Origin: Aspidiotus rigidus
Taxonomy: Eukaryota; Arthropoda; Insecta; Hemiptera; Diaspididae
Direction: 5' to 3'
Assembly: GCA_035079385.1 (NCBI GenBank)
Contig: JAVHKY010000008.1
Location: 3,146,001 to 3,210,000, forward strand
Length of the DNA: 64,000 nt
Positions 11,391 through 24,000 of this stretch are shown in pieces (within the stretch, counting starts at the first letter, position 1; every line of letters starts with the position of its first letter). A program made the position numbers and the translations under genes. The notes beneath the pieces are model-generated. The model searched no databases, was not told the origin of the DNA, and saw only the letters and a program-made list of their open reading frames with translations.

Positions 11391-12502
11391 ATTTCTTCAT
11401 TTACCAACAATCTCCTCCCTCCCCCTCTTCTTAAACTTAGGTACTATAGTACATTTGAAGCCAACACAACACTCGAGTATACCTTTCATGGTGTTAGGAA
11501 AGTGTCGGTAGTAGGATAACAGTCAATGACCAGAAAAGGATATATCGATTCTGAGCGTCTCTGCCCGATATACGTTTTTTCTAAATAACTAATTACTGAC
11601 CGAAACCCGTTATAACCGTTCCAAATTTATGGTGGGCCGAGTAGGCATAACTGCCTTTTCGAACTCCACTTTGATGGTCATAATGGCTTTGAAATTTGCC
11701 CAGAGTTTGACTAAAATAAATAAATAATTTTGGACAGTTATCCCGTTATGCCCGTTTAGTTTTTTTGTACCCTCGCCAGAAATGACCTTGACCAGAAAAA
11801 AGCCGTTTCAGTCAAAAGCCTTAGTTGAAGGAAAAGACTTAGGCTAAATGCTAGTTTGGAGTTAGAAACAAGGATTTAGATAATTGGGCCGCAAGACTGA
11901 GGGAAGTGATATTGTTTAAAGCCTACGCTTAGTACCAGCTATGATGAGATATTGATCTCTCTCTTCTTCATGCGTTCAGTACCATTCCTTGCATCAGCCG
12001 CCTCCAAGGACCACAAATTTAAAAATTCAACTAGTTCATGACGTAGACTTAACGTAGATAACGATCAGAGATTACAAATCACTGATCTCGTGCACATCCG
12101 TTCTATTCCTCATTTCTACAAATTTCAATCACCTCTCTCGGTTTTCTATTTTTGTCCTTTTTTAAATTCTAAGAAATGGTGCGTCCCAGGGAAAAATTGT
12201 AGTCCTACACTTCGGAATTTTGCGAAGCCAAACAGGAAGTAAGATATCACGTAAATGTCCGCAAATGGGACCTACGATTTGTATTCGGAAGGGATGGAGG
12301 TAAGAAGGGAAGTAAATGGCAAACCGGATAGTTAAGAGATATACGGGACGAGCTAAAAATATGGAAAAGTGAATGTTGAAAGGCTAGGTAGAACGGTAGT
12401 ACGGAATTCAAGTACCAGCCTCATTATTTCTTTCGAAACGAAAAAATCTTCGTGGTATAAATTGGTTCCTACACATAAAAGGCCATAATATTTTCAAAGT
12501 TT

Positions 12503-12880
12503 AGCTAACCGGTTTCAACTTCGCGCTAATGTGATTATACATAATATTACGGTATATCAACGGAAGAATATTTTTGCAAATTTTATACGTTCGAATTTCG
12601 TCGAGTGGTAGGTAGTATCAATATAGACAGATCAGTGCACGAGCTAATAAGCGCGGTATAAGTTCCTTTCACTCATTCGCAGTCGGAAAATTTTAATGAA
12701 TCAGAGAAAGAGTAAAGAACGCACGTGCCCTCATTCATAGTGTTAAAAAGCGGAAACGAGTTTGTGTTTCGCATCGAAAAATTCCACAGATGAATTTATA
12801 TTTACGATAGAAGAATTCCCAACGATTCTAACGCAATCAATATGTCACAGTTGAAGTCATTAAATTGAATATCGGTATGA
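12503..12880 (+). repeat. Copy 2 of a diverged direct duplication
   Basis: It is homologous to 7558-7900 in the same orientation, about 4.95 kb apart. It shares the core 'gaatcagagaaagagtaaag' + 'aacgcacgtgccctcattca' (12698-12741) and the flanking blocks. The overall match is diverged but continuous, with small indels. Unlike copy 1 there is no CpG-rich patch immediately upstream. No terminal inverted repeats or flanking target duplications are apparent. Confidence 0.7.
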
Positions 12881-15660
12881 GGATTTCTCATTACGACGTC
12901 AGACATGGAAAAAAAAGAAAAGAGAACTAGGTTTGGCTCAAGTTATTTATTCTGAATGCGTCAATGAACTTTTTAAGCACGCTAGGTAGCTTTACTCATC
13001 TAGTAGAGTTTCCACAGCCCTGACAAAAAGCTAGGTACATACGAAAATTTAGATCTAAGGATGGGACGCCGGGATTTAGAAACTTCTTCAGTCGATGATG
13101 GTGAGACCGGGAAAAAATTCAACCCACCAACGTATAGAAAAGTTTTCGGCAATGACAACTCAAAACATCTCAATTTAAGATGGAATGGGGTTGATCTTGA
13201 ACTGGTCAATTACGAAGATATTTTTATCAATAATAATAGATATCCTCTATAGTTTTACAAGTTTGTAAATTACATGAGAAAAAACCAAATAATACATAGA
13301 AATGTAAGTAATTATTGTGAATATGATGAACTATATACTTTTTATAGTTTATATTTATTGTCACACGTTTCAAGAATTTAGAAACTGACACCTATTTACG
13401 CGAGTTTTTCAGAGATTTGGAAGATTTTCACGAACGTTAAGAGGTCGAGCAGTACAATTTTAGCATAATAATAAATATACCGACGGTATATAGGCGTAAG
13501 TTTGATGACCTCAGAACTTTCACAATAAACAAACATTCCTCACGTGCGTGATATTTCATTTATTCGAACAAGAAAAAAAAAAAGTCTTGCTCTAAATTTG
13601 TAGAAGAATGATTGGTTTCTCGCAATCATCTGCCGGAAAGGGAAGGAGGCGAGACCCGCATAAGCTGTGTACGACTTTATGACATCATATTTTTCAGACT
13701 CTATTTTTAAATATATTGATGATTATTACTTCAACGTGGGTGGTATGATTGAAAGGGGAGGTGAAATAGTAGAAAATTTTGATATACAGGTACTCTCATT
13801 GAATGTGGTTGTCCAAAAATTTTCTCTAATTTCCCATAGTTGAACAATTTGTTTTGGCGTAAAATGGAGGGGACTTGGATGTGTTTAAAAGGTAAAATTA
13901 GCGGTGCCTATTTTCCGCTCAATGTGATGCGAATCAATTGACCATTATTTAAGCACTTATAAATGGATAAAATTTCAGGATCGTAAGTATTTCTATCAAA
14001 GTAGGTATAACTCGAATATTGTTTTACTTACCAGAAACTTCCAAGATTCCGAAGTGGAAATTCCTCTCGATTTAGTCTACACCAGTGGACCACGTTACAA
14101 TGTACCGGATCGTATCAATACCAGGAACAAAACTTTTCCAAATTGAACAAGTTTCTTCCGACTTTGTGAAATCCTTAAAAAAATCTGCTAGGCTTCAACT
14201 GTGTAGCCTACCTCGCAGTCCCACTAAACTAGGTTTAACAATTCTACCGGTAGATCTGATGATGTTAATTAGACTAATGAACACAATCATCAAGTGCTAC
14301 AATTTTCGTACCGGTATCGTAAAGTAGGTCCTTACGTATTACTTTACGCGAAGATCCAGAGATCACACGACGCACGTCTTCGCAGACTTTTCTATACCGT
14401 ACAACTACTGTTCAACTACTCTGACTCGTGAGCTCGTGTTGTGTTTCGCGTGGCTTGAAAAAGTGGATCGTCGTTTCTACATGGTGTCAGCTGTTCCAAA
14501 TTGCAATTGCAATATTGGTGTCGTGATACGTACGAAAAGATGTAGGCCGACCTCAGTCTGCTTGTGTGTTCGAAATAAAATTATGGAAAGAATGGGTGCG
14601 CGGTCGGGAATTTTTTTCTGGTTCAGTATTGTTTAACTCTCGACGTATGCCACACGAAAAAAAAAAAAAAAATCAAATTAACAAATTTCATACCATATCA
14701 TACTAGAAGAGGTACCGGTATTGACGTATAAAAATTGAAACGTTTTACATACAAAAAAAAAAAAGAGATAAGTTCAAAAATCTTTTGATACAAAACGGAA
14801 AAAGAAAGTGTGAACTTTGGACAAATATTTGTTGAATAATATTTGAACAGTGCGCCCATCCCATAATTTCCTGTCTGTTTTTTCGGATGGAAATAGAATA
14901 TTAATGGTTCTATTTGGTTAATATTCGTTTCGAAGAAAACTGTGAACGTCACTCAATTTGATACTTGTTAGGTACCTAGGTAATCGTGAAGAGACTCTAT
15001 TATAAATTGTACGGATAATTATAGTAATGATGAAAAAATGATTGATCTCTTTACTTCTTACGAACTCACTTCGACACTTCATGAATACTTACTTACCTAT
15101 CTTGTTTTCCCATTTTATCCTCAGTCTTGAAGTTCACTGATAAGAGGAGTCATCAGATGAAAAGAGATTTTTTTTTTGAATAGTTGAAAATTTCAAAGTC
15201 GTACGGAATCTTGAAAGAAATCTGCCATGAAAATTAGAACATCAAAACGCGTATCGGGACCCTCTTTCTTCTTCAACAGCCCTGGTGACAGTTACCGTCA
15301 ATGTTCTCAAATGAAAATACCGACCCAACATTTTGAATCTTGATTCAGTTTTTCTTTTGAGCCGAAAATCTTTGATTTTATCTACTAACTTATGAATAAG
15401 AAAAATTAAAGTCTAGTTAACTACCTACTTTTGGGCGTTGTAAAAAGAAAGCTCAGGCGCTGAAAAACTTTGTGTCAGGGCCGCTGTATCGTAAGAAATT
15501 TTTTACATCTTGATTATTACCCAATTGGGAATGAGTGTCAAGACAGTGTTGACGAAAAAGGTAGCATTATTCATCAATTAATATCATATATATATATTTG
15601 GTTTTCTTTAATTTTTATGATAAAAACTCACAAGACGATGAGAAGATTGAAATTGGTTGA
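12881..15660. other. No gene recognised
   Basis: Open frames at 13061-13252, 14085-14327 and 14436-14636 have no recognised domains. The part around 14330-14600 is somewhat CpG-richer ('cacgacgcacgtcttcgcag'), but I cannot support an exon. Homopolymer A and T tracts are common. Confidence 0.4.
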
Positions 15661-15665
15661 AAGAG

Positions 15666-16068
15666 AATTCTGCCGTACCTGCCGTACAAAGTGAGAATGA
15701 GATTGACGTACATCGGAAATACGAATCTAGAAGAATGGATCTTCTGGTGGATTTACCTACGAGTGTGTGCGTGTGTGCTCCGTCTGTGAAATCATTTGAA
15801 AGTGGATATACGTCCTAGGTATTCCTTTGTCGGCAAATGGGACGTAGGCCTATATCCACTAACGTGAATATTAGTATTAATATCTCTACAACTAATGCCG
15901 TTAACAAAAATTTAAAACGACCATCGGATTCTTAGATAAAAATATTAGAAATCGTGAAATTTGCAGGGTAGTAGAATAATTTTTTCGTTTTTTTTGAAAG
16001 CAATTATCATTCTCCGAATCGTTGTTCTGGATATAGGTACGTCAATCTCACTTTGTACGGCAGAATTG
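15666..16068. mobile_element. MITE-like inverted-repeat element
   Basis: The left arm (15666-15711) includes ATTCTGCCGTACCTGCCGTA and GAGATTGACGTAC. The right arm (16037-16068) is its inverted counterpart, GTACGTCAATCTCACTTTGT then ACGGCAGAATT. The left arm has small duplications (GCCGTAC twice; GAGAATGAGA) that the right lacks. The 325-bp interior encodes nothing. Boundaries are only as good as the arms; no target duplication was identified. Confidence 0.6.
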
Positions 16069-16752
16069 ATGTTTCGACCGTATATCTGTAGCCTTTCAAA
16101 ATGTGAAAATGATGAATCGAAGTGAATAATGTGAAGGCTTTTCAAACCAGTCGATATTAAGAGATCATTTTCTTGAAATTCTCAATGATTATGAGTCGAT
16201 CAAGATAAAACTACCACTTGGTCATCTGAGAAAGATCTTTCCTCCTGATTCATTTCGTACTACTAACAATCCTAGTTCTAGCGCCTTACTTCAATCATTG
16301 ATAAGAAGAAAGGAAAATAAACAACGTCAACGTGTACATTTTTTTTTTTTTTACGAAATGGACATGTTGAGTGAACAAGTTGATGATGGATCAAATTGAT
16401 AAGCAATAACCAACTCCTCTTTCTCCCATTTTAGGATCTTTCTCAATCTGAAAATGAAACTTGCTGTTTTCCGCTGTGATACATTAACCTATCTCCTCGG
16501 TCAATTCTCGTTCAAGCATCTAGTTTTCAATCTTCAACTTTGTCTTGTCAGAAATGTTCTAATATCTGTAAAACGACAAAGCTCATGAATGTTTCCTTTT
16601 TTTAAGAAGAGTGGATTACGTGACTGCAACTGTTTTGACTTATCCTCTGTGTTGATGATGTGCGTCTCATGAGAAAATATTTTACTTTCTCACGGTCAAA
16701 AGAATTTCTATAGGACTATCGTATTGAATTCAGTTGCGAGAAGTCGAGGAAA

Positions 16753-18886
16753 ATGTCTTGGTTCGTAGAGCTGTCAGAGAAAGCAGAAAATATTCTGAAT
16801 ACTATCGACAAAAATGCAGGTAAAGCTCTCAACAAACGGTCGAGTACACAATCATCCTACCCTGATGACACATCAATCTTCCTAAATTCACCGGCAGTAA
16901 TGTATGATACAGTTGAACTAACTCTATTGCTGATAACTCAAATGCAGGTATAAATTCATAAAACTTTTGCGTAGAGTTGAAAATGGCCCATCAACATTAA
17001 AAGATTCATTAAACAAAGCAGATGTAATATCCTCGACGAAAACATCTCGGGTTCAGTCCATAAGAGAAACTTTTACCAATGACGTGGATTATAAGGTATC
17101 ATTAAAGTCAGGCTTTTGTTAGTTTGATATCACAATTTTAAAACATAATTTTATTTACCGTAACTATTACAGTTGGACTCTGCACCTGTCCAAAGAAATT
17201 CGGTCAACGATTACCTCAGAAGTGAGATGTTGCAAAATGAAATACACTCTTTAAACAATGAAATATCTCTACTCTTGAATCGCGTCAAACTAGAAGAACA
17301 GAGTATGGTCTAACATACTTGCGCTAATTATTATTGATACTTTAAAGGTTCGTTTTTGTAATTTTCCTGAGTTTTCTCGCAGGATCTCGAGATTTATCTG
17401 CGCAGTTGAAGATCACTGAAGAGAAAAACGTTGAACTACAAGACCAGTTGAGTGAATTGATGTCCCAAAGGTTTGTTCAAGTATATTTAATGGAATTATG
17501 ATTCAAAATCGTGATATTTTATCACTCTTTGTTTTGAATTAGGACGTTGAATAAGGAAGCAAGTGAATCGATTTTTGAAAATAACGACCACGACGAACGT
17601 TTCATAACGAAGACAGGTATTGAAGATAGAAACTGCGAAACGAACGTTCATGAGCATTATGACGTACAAATTAAAGTAAGAAAATGATTAATCACCGAAA
17701 TATTTTTTCTGGGTTCGCGTTGAATCGTTTTTGTTTTTCGAAACTTTTAAGGAATTATTACAAGAAAAAAGCACATTGAAAGATACGTTGCGGGAGAAAG
17801 AAGATGAAATTATTTTGCTGAAATCGCGACTCAGCCAGAAAACTTACTGTTTTTCGGCCGATGAGTTACAATCTAGGCTCCGAGCTTTAACCATAACTTT
17901 AGTTGAAAAACAGTCCGCTCTGGAATCATTGACACAAGAAAAAAATAATTTGCTCAACAAACTAAATCATTTACAGGTAAAAATGCAATGCTAATTAGAA
18001 AAATTTATCTTGTTTTCAATTGCCTAGGTACAGTACGTTAATACATAATTGTTGTCTACTTTCTTCTTATAGAAAAGGTACGATGAGGCTTTAGGTATTC
18101 TACAACAATCAAGAATTAATATGAACGACACTGACGACGGTAATTTAATTTCTTATTCCACAGCTTCATGATGATTTTCATTTGTTGAATTATAAATTTG
18201 TATAAAATGGAGTAATGCTGGCTATTTTTTCAGTGAAAGCGCGAGTCCCGATCTATAATACCGACGGAACTTTTCGTCAACACATTGGGAAGTTGTTTTC
18301 GATTCTGATGTCTTTTGGTGGTCGAAATAGACTTTCTACTTGGAAACTGTCGTTAATAATTTATATTGTAAGTGTACACGACCTGAATTGCGGGTCTTTT
18401 TTTTCTCTAGAACTTTTTTGATACATACATCGCCAGTGCTATCATACCTGCGTCCAAAGTCCTGTTAGGTAATGACGCGTGAAGGTTATTTAGCTTTTTA
18501 ATTATATACTACGATGTACTCTTGGCAGTTTAAATGTAGATGAAAATATCTCTACTCTGATATCTGAATTTCCTTTCAAATTGCGATTAGGCCTATAATT
18601 TATTTAAATTAAGGCTTTGATGAAAACTAATAAAACAAATACGCTTTTCAATATCGAGGTATTGTCAGTTTTCGAATATAATTATAAAAACGTGATTTCA
18701 TTCGTTATCTCTGAGAACTGGCCATAGGAAAATAACTTTTTCTAAGCCGTCAATTTGAGCCATTTATCCAAGTTTATCAAATTGTAATTCTATGATTTAT
18801 GTTGACAGATTTTCATGCACGGTCTTGTATTCCTGCTACTTTATTCACATATGCCTGACTCAACTGATGTACGAACCAATGACTGA
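16753..18886 (+). CDS. Golgin84: Golgin-84 (GOLGA5-type) Golgi tether, nine exons
   Basis: Golgin-84 is a Golgi membrane coiled-coil tether anchored by a C-terminal transmembrane segment. The start MSWFVELSEKAENILNTID matches the conserved golgin-84 N-terminus. My exon model is 16753-16901, 16975-17095, 17173-17302, 17383-17470, 17543-17675, 17752-17976, 18073-18139, 18234-18367 and 18809-18886, with GT-AG introns and consistent phases, giving about 374 residues. Heptad-rich coiled coil fills exons 3-7, including LQSRLRALTITLVEKQSALE, which resembles the family motif before the tail. Exons 8-9 give the membrane anchor (LSLIIYI + IFMHGLVFLLLYSHMP) and stop. The protein is short against fly (about 500) and human (about 730) versions. 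The exon 1/2 junction is the least certain; an alternative acceptor at 16948 would insert nine codons. Confidence 0.85.
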
Positions 18887-20615
18887 TTCGGAATTTCTAC
18901 TGATAAAAGTGAGTACTTGTATTACACATTAATTATAAATCATCTGATTTAATCCTGTTAAATTTCGAATGGTCGCGTTCTTAGTGAACTTGTTGCAAAC
19001 CTCTCGGCAATTTCACTCGCAAATAAACTTTGAGTTCAAATTAGAAAACAAAAAATGGTTGTATTGCTCGTGAAACCAGGATTTGAAACGATAAAATCAA
19101 TTTCAATTGTTCGACCATAAATGATCATTTTGAACTTCCTCTTCCAAATCTTATTGACTTTTCACAAACTCGTCCCAGGAACTTGTTTATTTATTTTACA
19201 AAATTTATTGTTTTTTCTAGGTAAATAACTCGAGAAATCTTCCAAGTTCATACCAATAGATGTTGTGTTTAAACAGAAATAATCGAAAAGTTTGGTTCCG
19301 GGGGGCCCTCGCAACCTCGCGAGTGATGGTGCTTTTTCATATCATTATCAAAATATTTTTGCCGTCTTTTAGAAAGTCCTTCTGAGATAAGTACATTGTG
19401 ATCATGTATTGCGTACTATCGCAGTTTTGACCATGAATTCAGATACCGAATAAACTGTGATTCTTGATTAAAGATCGTTTTGAATGGTTTTTTTTTTCTC
19501 TCTCTAATGTGATATTTTTTTTGTTTTACTTTTTGTGAGACCTGGTGTTGATGTTTTTGAACGCAATCTGAAATACTTGCTGAGAAAAATATAAAATTAT
19601 TCTTACTGAAATTCTTTTTTAAAATCTGCAACAAATATCTCGTCCTAAGTGTGAGTTGTTTATGATGATCATCCTACCTTCTTTTCTGTAAAGGCACCGT
19701 CATGATTGGAAAATGGAAGGAGACGATGGACGATTATTTCTGTTCTTGATATTTTTCAGGGAAATTTTCACCCCGAATTCATTCTCAAATTTGTATGGAA
19801 AAGGTAGGTTAAGTCTCCGTTCTGATTAGGCCATTCATATTCTTCCTAAAAGACGGGAATGATGGAGCAAAGAATCAAGCAATTAGGGAAGTCTTACCTT
19901 CAAGCGCTGAGAAGACTTTTAAAAGATTTAATTTAGGTTCTAGAACTCTCTCATAAAAAATATCGCGTTTTCTTCGACCCCACATTTTTTCTTTCAATTT
20001 TACCCTCGAAAACTTCTACAACAATACGGGAATAAGATCAAGTTCTATCTATAAAACATGCAAAACGAATGGAAAAAAATCTACACTTAAAAAAGGCATC
20101 TCGTGCTTTCAAAACACCCTTCCATTTTATTCAAGATGAATAATATGATTTCAAGGATTTACATAGGTCGTATTGGTTCAAAATTCTTCAGGGATCCATT
20201 ATTAAAACCATGGGTCCATGACCAATATATCTCGCCATTATTTGAAAGTTATTGTTTTCCAATATTAATATCGCGAAGGTATTCTGTAGAAATAATAATT
20301 ATTTATAGTGACAGATTTTTCTACTTTAGTACTTTCGTCTTATAAAAATAAGATATTAAAGTTCGTTGTTCGTAGTAGTCATATCTCGAATCATATCGAT
20401 ACAGGCGATTGACATCGAACTTTTTCTTATCAGCGTTTTCAGTGAGTGTGTTGGTTGCTGATAGTGATTGTCCTGATCGTTGGTGAACGTACAGAAATTC
20501 GTAGGTAAAAATTTCAGAGTACAGTTAAATGTGGTGAGCACGGATTAAAAACTCTCCGTGAATGCACATAACCCACACATTATACAAAACGAAACTGTTC
20601 TAAGTTTCTGTTGTG
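18887..20615. other. Intergenic between golgin-84 and the next small gene
   Basis: No gene is recognised. The open frames at 19416-19634 (minus) and 20103-20345 (plus) lack domains and splice context. The 3' UTR of golgin-84 and the promoter of the 20.6-kb gene must lie here, but no clear poly(A) signal or promoter motif could be singled out. Confidence 0.4.
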
Positions 20616-20987
20616 ATGGCTCAACGTATATCACTTTGGGGTCGTTTGTGGAGTCAATTTCGATACGATGCCAAGAAAGCGAAAGCAACTTTTGATGCTG
20701 CGAGGCCGGTTTGTAGAATATTTATTTTTGGTTTTTAACAATATAGACTTGTATTCAACAATTTTCGATGACTCTAACTATAATTCTGCTGACTGAATGC
20801 TTCGTTCTAGGTCGATCCTCAAATGTGGCAATATTGGACTGCCGTTGCTATAGTTGGGGTTGTTTTTGCTGCCAGGATAATGGTACCATGGGATCTACCG
20901 AATGACTTCCCTCCTACTCAAAAAGAGTATGATGATTACTATGCAAAACGACGTTTAGTATCATCGAGTTCTCCTAGACCAACTTAA
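20616..20987 (+). CDS. Small single-pass membrane protein, two exons, unrecognised
   Basis: Exon 1 is 20616-20708 and exon 2 is 20811-20987, joined by a 102-nt intron (donor GTTTGT, acceptor TTCTAG, phase 0), for 89 residues. The N-terminal 31 residues are basic and amphipathic (MAQRISLWGRLWSQFRYDAK). One hydrophobic segment follows (YWTAVAIVGVVFAARIMVPW), then a polar, Tyr-rich tail (QKEYDDYYAKRR) ending in SSSPRPT. The clean splice sites and coherent architecture make this a real gene. Size, basic start and one membrane span resemble accessory subunits of mitochondrial respiratory complexes, and the neighbour at 23.4 kb is one, but I do not recognise the family. Confidence 0.7.
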
Positions 20988-22478
20988 TTTCAAGGAGCGA
21001 ATTTTCTGTAGATTGACGAGAAATAAGTATCGTCTACCGAACGAGAGTCATAAGTGTTTTCTTCAATTTCTAATTTCGTTCTCGTTATTGTACTATTACG
21101 CTTGTACCTAACTTTGTAGAGTCAAAATTAAATTTAATCGTTTGCTGTTTACGACGCATTCCTTTTCTTTGCGAGCTACTAACGGTTATACCCTGTAGAA
21201 ATAACCCAAATCAAACGACCAGTTATTTTATTCGGAGAAATTGAGACCTAGGTGAGAGAAAGAAATCTTTAAAGCAATCTAAATACTATGTACTGCTGAA
21301 TTCTTCAGTAGATACCGTTCTCAGGTGTCATTACGAGAACCAATTTTCACTTATCAAATCACTCGGAGAAACTCAACATCAGGGTATCGTTCCAGAAATT
21401 GTTTGGTGTACCAAGTTCCTAAGTAACTACTAGTCACTTTATATTTTTCACTCATGTCTTCGAGAACCTCATTTTCATCGCGTAAATCATGTTATAGATT
21501 CCAAAGTAAACTTTATTAATTTATAATCACCGTATAAAATAAATTTGACTTGCTGAGTATTTTCGGTTCACAAGCCATTTACGAAGCTTTTTTATTTTAT
21601 GCAGTGACTATAACATGATAAAGTTTACTTTGGAATTATTATGAGCCGTAGTAATATGGAAGAGCGTCTTCTTGAAGTTATGTTATAGACTTTCAGAGTA
21701 CAAGTACCGTGCATCATACTGCATCTAATAACGTATTGATGGAAGTCGTACAATTCCACTTGAATGATCTGTAGCGGTTCTCCTACCCTTCAAAAAAAAA
21801 TTTCCCCAGAGACCTTTCTTGCTTTTTTGTGTAGAATTCTACGAAGATCCTTTTTTCTCCAGGAAAATTTATCAAAGTAACGCCTAGAAATCAAATTAGC
21901 AAGAAAAAAAAAACGAAAATAATGACATTTATTAGCCTCTTGTAAGTCCTGTGATCAAAACGCAGGGATCAGTGATCAGAGGAACAGGGATTTTCAATAA
22001 ATTCATGTTCATCATGAAATCCTTATTTAATATCTTCACCAAAAACCTGCTTCGCGTCTTTATTTTTCATATTTTTTTCTCAATAAATGTGCTGTAGGCT
22101 ACCTGGCTACATGATTTTTGTTGGTCTTCTAGAGTCTAGACATTAGCGAACCTACAGCTTACGCAGTTTTACTCGGAATGAATGAGTCAAGAGAATAAGA
22201 TTACTTTTGGCCTGCAAAAGACAGTGTCATGAGCCTCATTCTCCTAATCGTTCTTTTGCATGGCAGTGTGGTGATTTCATGTTTCTGAAGCTACATTGAA
22301 GCTTACACTTACTGGTAACATTGCATAATATTATCAGAATCATTTTTTCAACTCATATAATAAGTATTTTAGCAAGTCCTATATTTGTACAAATTTGTGT
22401 TTCTGGCTCTGCGACTTGAAAGGAAGATATATTAAACGACCGTATCTTTTTTAATTTTATAAAATTTTCGTTCTAATC
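20988..22478. other. Intergenic; 3' UTR of the upstream gene likely
   Basis: No gene is recognised. A short inverted similarity was noticed at about 21495-21540 and 21606-21635 ('attccaaagtaaactttat' against 'ataaagtttactttggaat'), with TTATAGATTCCAAAG on one side and TTTGGAATTATTA on the other: a possible small hairpin element of about 140 bp. Confidence 0.4.
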
Positions 22479-22895
22479 ATGGCTTCAAAATTAGGCAAGG
22501 TGCCCCGAGGCCATAGGTACTGGTTGAAAGATAATTCAATGGAATTTAATTTTCCGAAAATTTCCAAAGAACAATATGAGATGCGAAAAACAATGGTACG
22601 TAAAGGACGTTGACTTTGGTATTTTGTGATTACCTACCATCTTAATGGTATTCAATTTATTCATTCTTATCTAAAGTTTTAATCAAATTTTTTTTATTCA
22701 TTTTAGTGGAATCCTGCTCATCTAGTTGGTCATGCGATGTGCCTTTGCGTCGGTGTTTATGGTACTCTCAGGTATCTGTGGCCAAATACTTTCAAAGCTG
22801 ATTTTCCTCTCATTACTTTCCTTCAATTCGATTGGATGAATAGAGCAGTGGATCGTTCGATTAAGCGTGGAACAAAAGAATCGAAAGAATATTGA
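22479..22895 (+). CDS. Small membrane protein, two exons, unrecognised
   Basis: Exon 1 (22479-22595) and exon 2 (22707-22895) are joined by a 111-nt intron (donor GTACGT, acceptor TTTTAG, phase 0) to give 101 residues. The start MASKLGKVPRGHRYWLKDNS is basic and hydrophilic. One hydrophobic stretch (HLVGHAMCLCVGVYGTLRYL) is followed by a polar C-terminus ending in KRGTKESKEY. It converges on the NDUFA4-like gene, with about 0.5 kb between stop codons. The layout again suggests an organelle inner-membrane subunit, which is an inference from shape and context only. No family is recognised. Confidence 0.7.
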
Positions 22896-23411
22896 GGAAT
22901 ACAGTAGTCTGTTTTTTGCTATTCTACGTCGTTGTTAGATGAGAGTCGATTTTCAAGATTCTATGTATAGTACTATAGATTAACTGAATTCATTTTCGCA
23001 TCTTTTCTCGTGAAAATAGGAAAGAATCTAATACGATTATATTATCGTCTTTGTTGTCATTTGTTTTGATTTGTGTAATATATTATTCTTGTTCGCGTCA
23101 TTTATGAGTTTCAACTTGTTTTCGAGAAATTGAACTGAAATGAATAGCTTGCAGTGGACAAAAAATTGATTGTTCTATAAATATATCTCATATTTCCCAG
23201 TCTTTAGCTTAAAAAAGTTTCCGGATTCCAGAGTAATTCAAACCTTTATTCTTAATTCTAGTTTCAAAGACACGATTTGGTTTTTTCTACAGGCGAAAAT
23301 TTCAGAACTGAATGAATGTATTATTATTCATATATTCAACTAGAAAGAAAAACTCAAAAAGAATGTAACATTATTAGAGATGCATCCAAAGTACTATTTT
23401 GATCGTAAAAT

Positions 23412-24000
23412 CTAGTATGGATGATCTGGCGGGTCACCTTCTCTTCTGTACCTTGGAGCTTCAGATTTAGGACGATAGCCTGTCATATTTACGAACTGCA
23501 ATCAAAAAGCACATAGGACACAGATCATAGAAAAATTTTAAAAATAAATAATGATGTTCATAGAAACACAGATCATTACGTGGTATTCACTTCCATCGTG
23601 ATATTGTTCATAATTATCCCTTCTCAACCACAGAGAATCAGGATTTTTGCGCAAAGTGCGCCTACTGCAGTAGAAACACCACGCGAACCCCACGACATTA
23701 CATAGCCAAATTGAAATCAACTGGAATGGAGAAAAATGCTTGTATCAAAGAATTGCTCGAAAATAATTACTGAAGAAGGATAGGTACAATAGTGAATTTC
23801 TTTCTAATGATGTAGATAAGATATTTAATACCACAAAGAAAAAGAAAACAAACATATCAGTCAGAACTCATCGATTATTTCTGTAAAGAAATGAGTTGAC
23901 TCACCGAAGGATGATGTTTCAAGGATCTAGGTGTGAAACCAGGCATACAATTTCTATCGAACAGCACTTGTTCTTTGTAGCTCTTCCAAAATATACCCAT
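23412..24000 (-). CDS. NDUFA4-like respiratory-chain subunit, three exons
   Basis: NDUFA4 (MLRQ/B12D family) is a small single-pass inner-membrane protein, now regarded as a cytochrome c oxidase subunit. Exons on the minus strand are 24000-23905, 23720-23580 and 23495-23412, all phase 0 with GT-AG introns, giving 106 residues. The family signature is visible: KHHPSLISIWLCNVVGFAWC (family KKHPSLIPL...), an Arg after the membrane segment, KNPDSLWLRRDNYEQY (family NPDVCWDRNNPEPWN) and EYHFVNMTGYR (family YKFYSVNVDY). The N-terminal extension before KHHPS is 28 residues against about 10 in human, and the C-terminal tail (to DPPDHPY) is also longer. It is divergently transcribed from TTC5. Confidence 0.72.
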
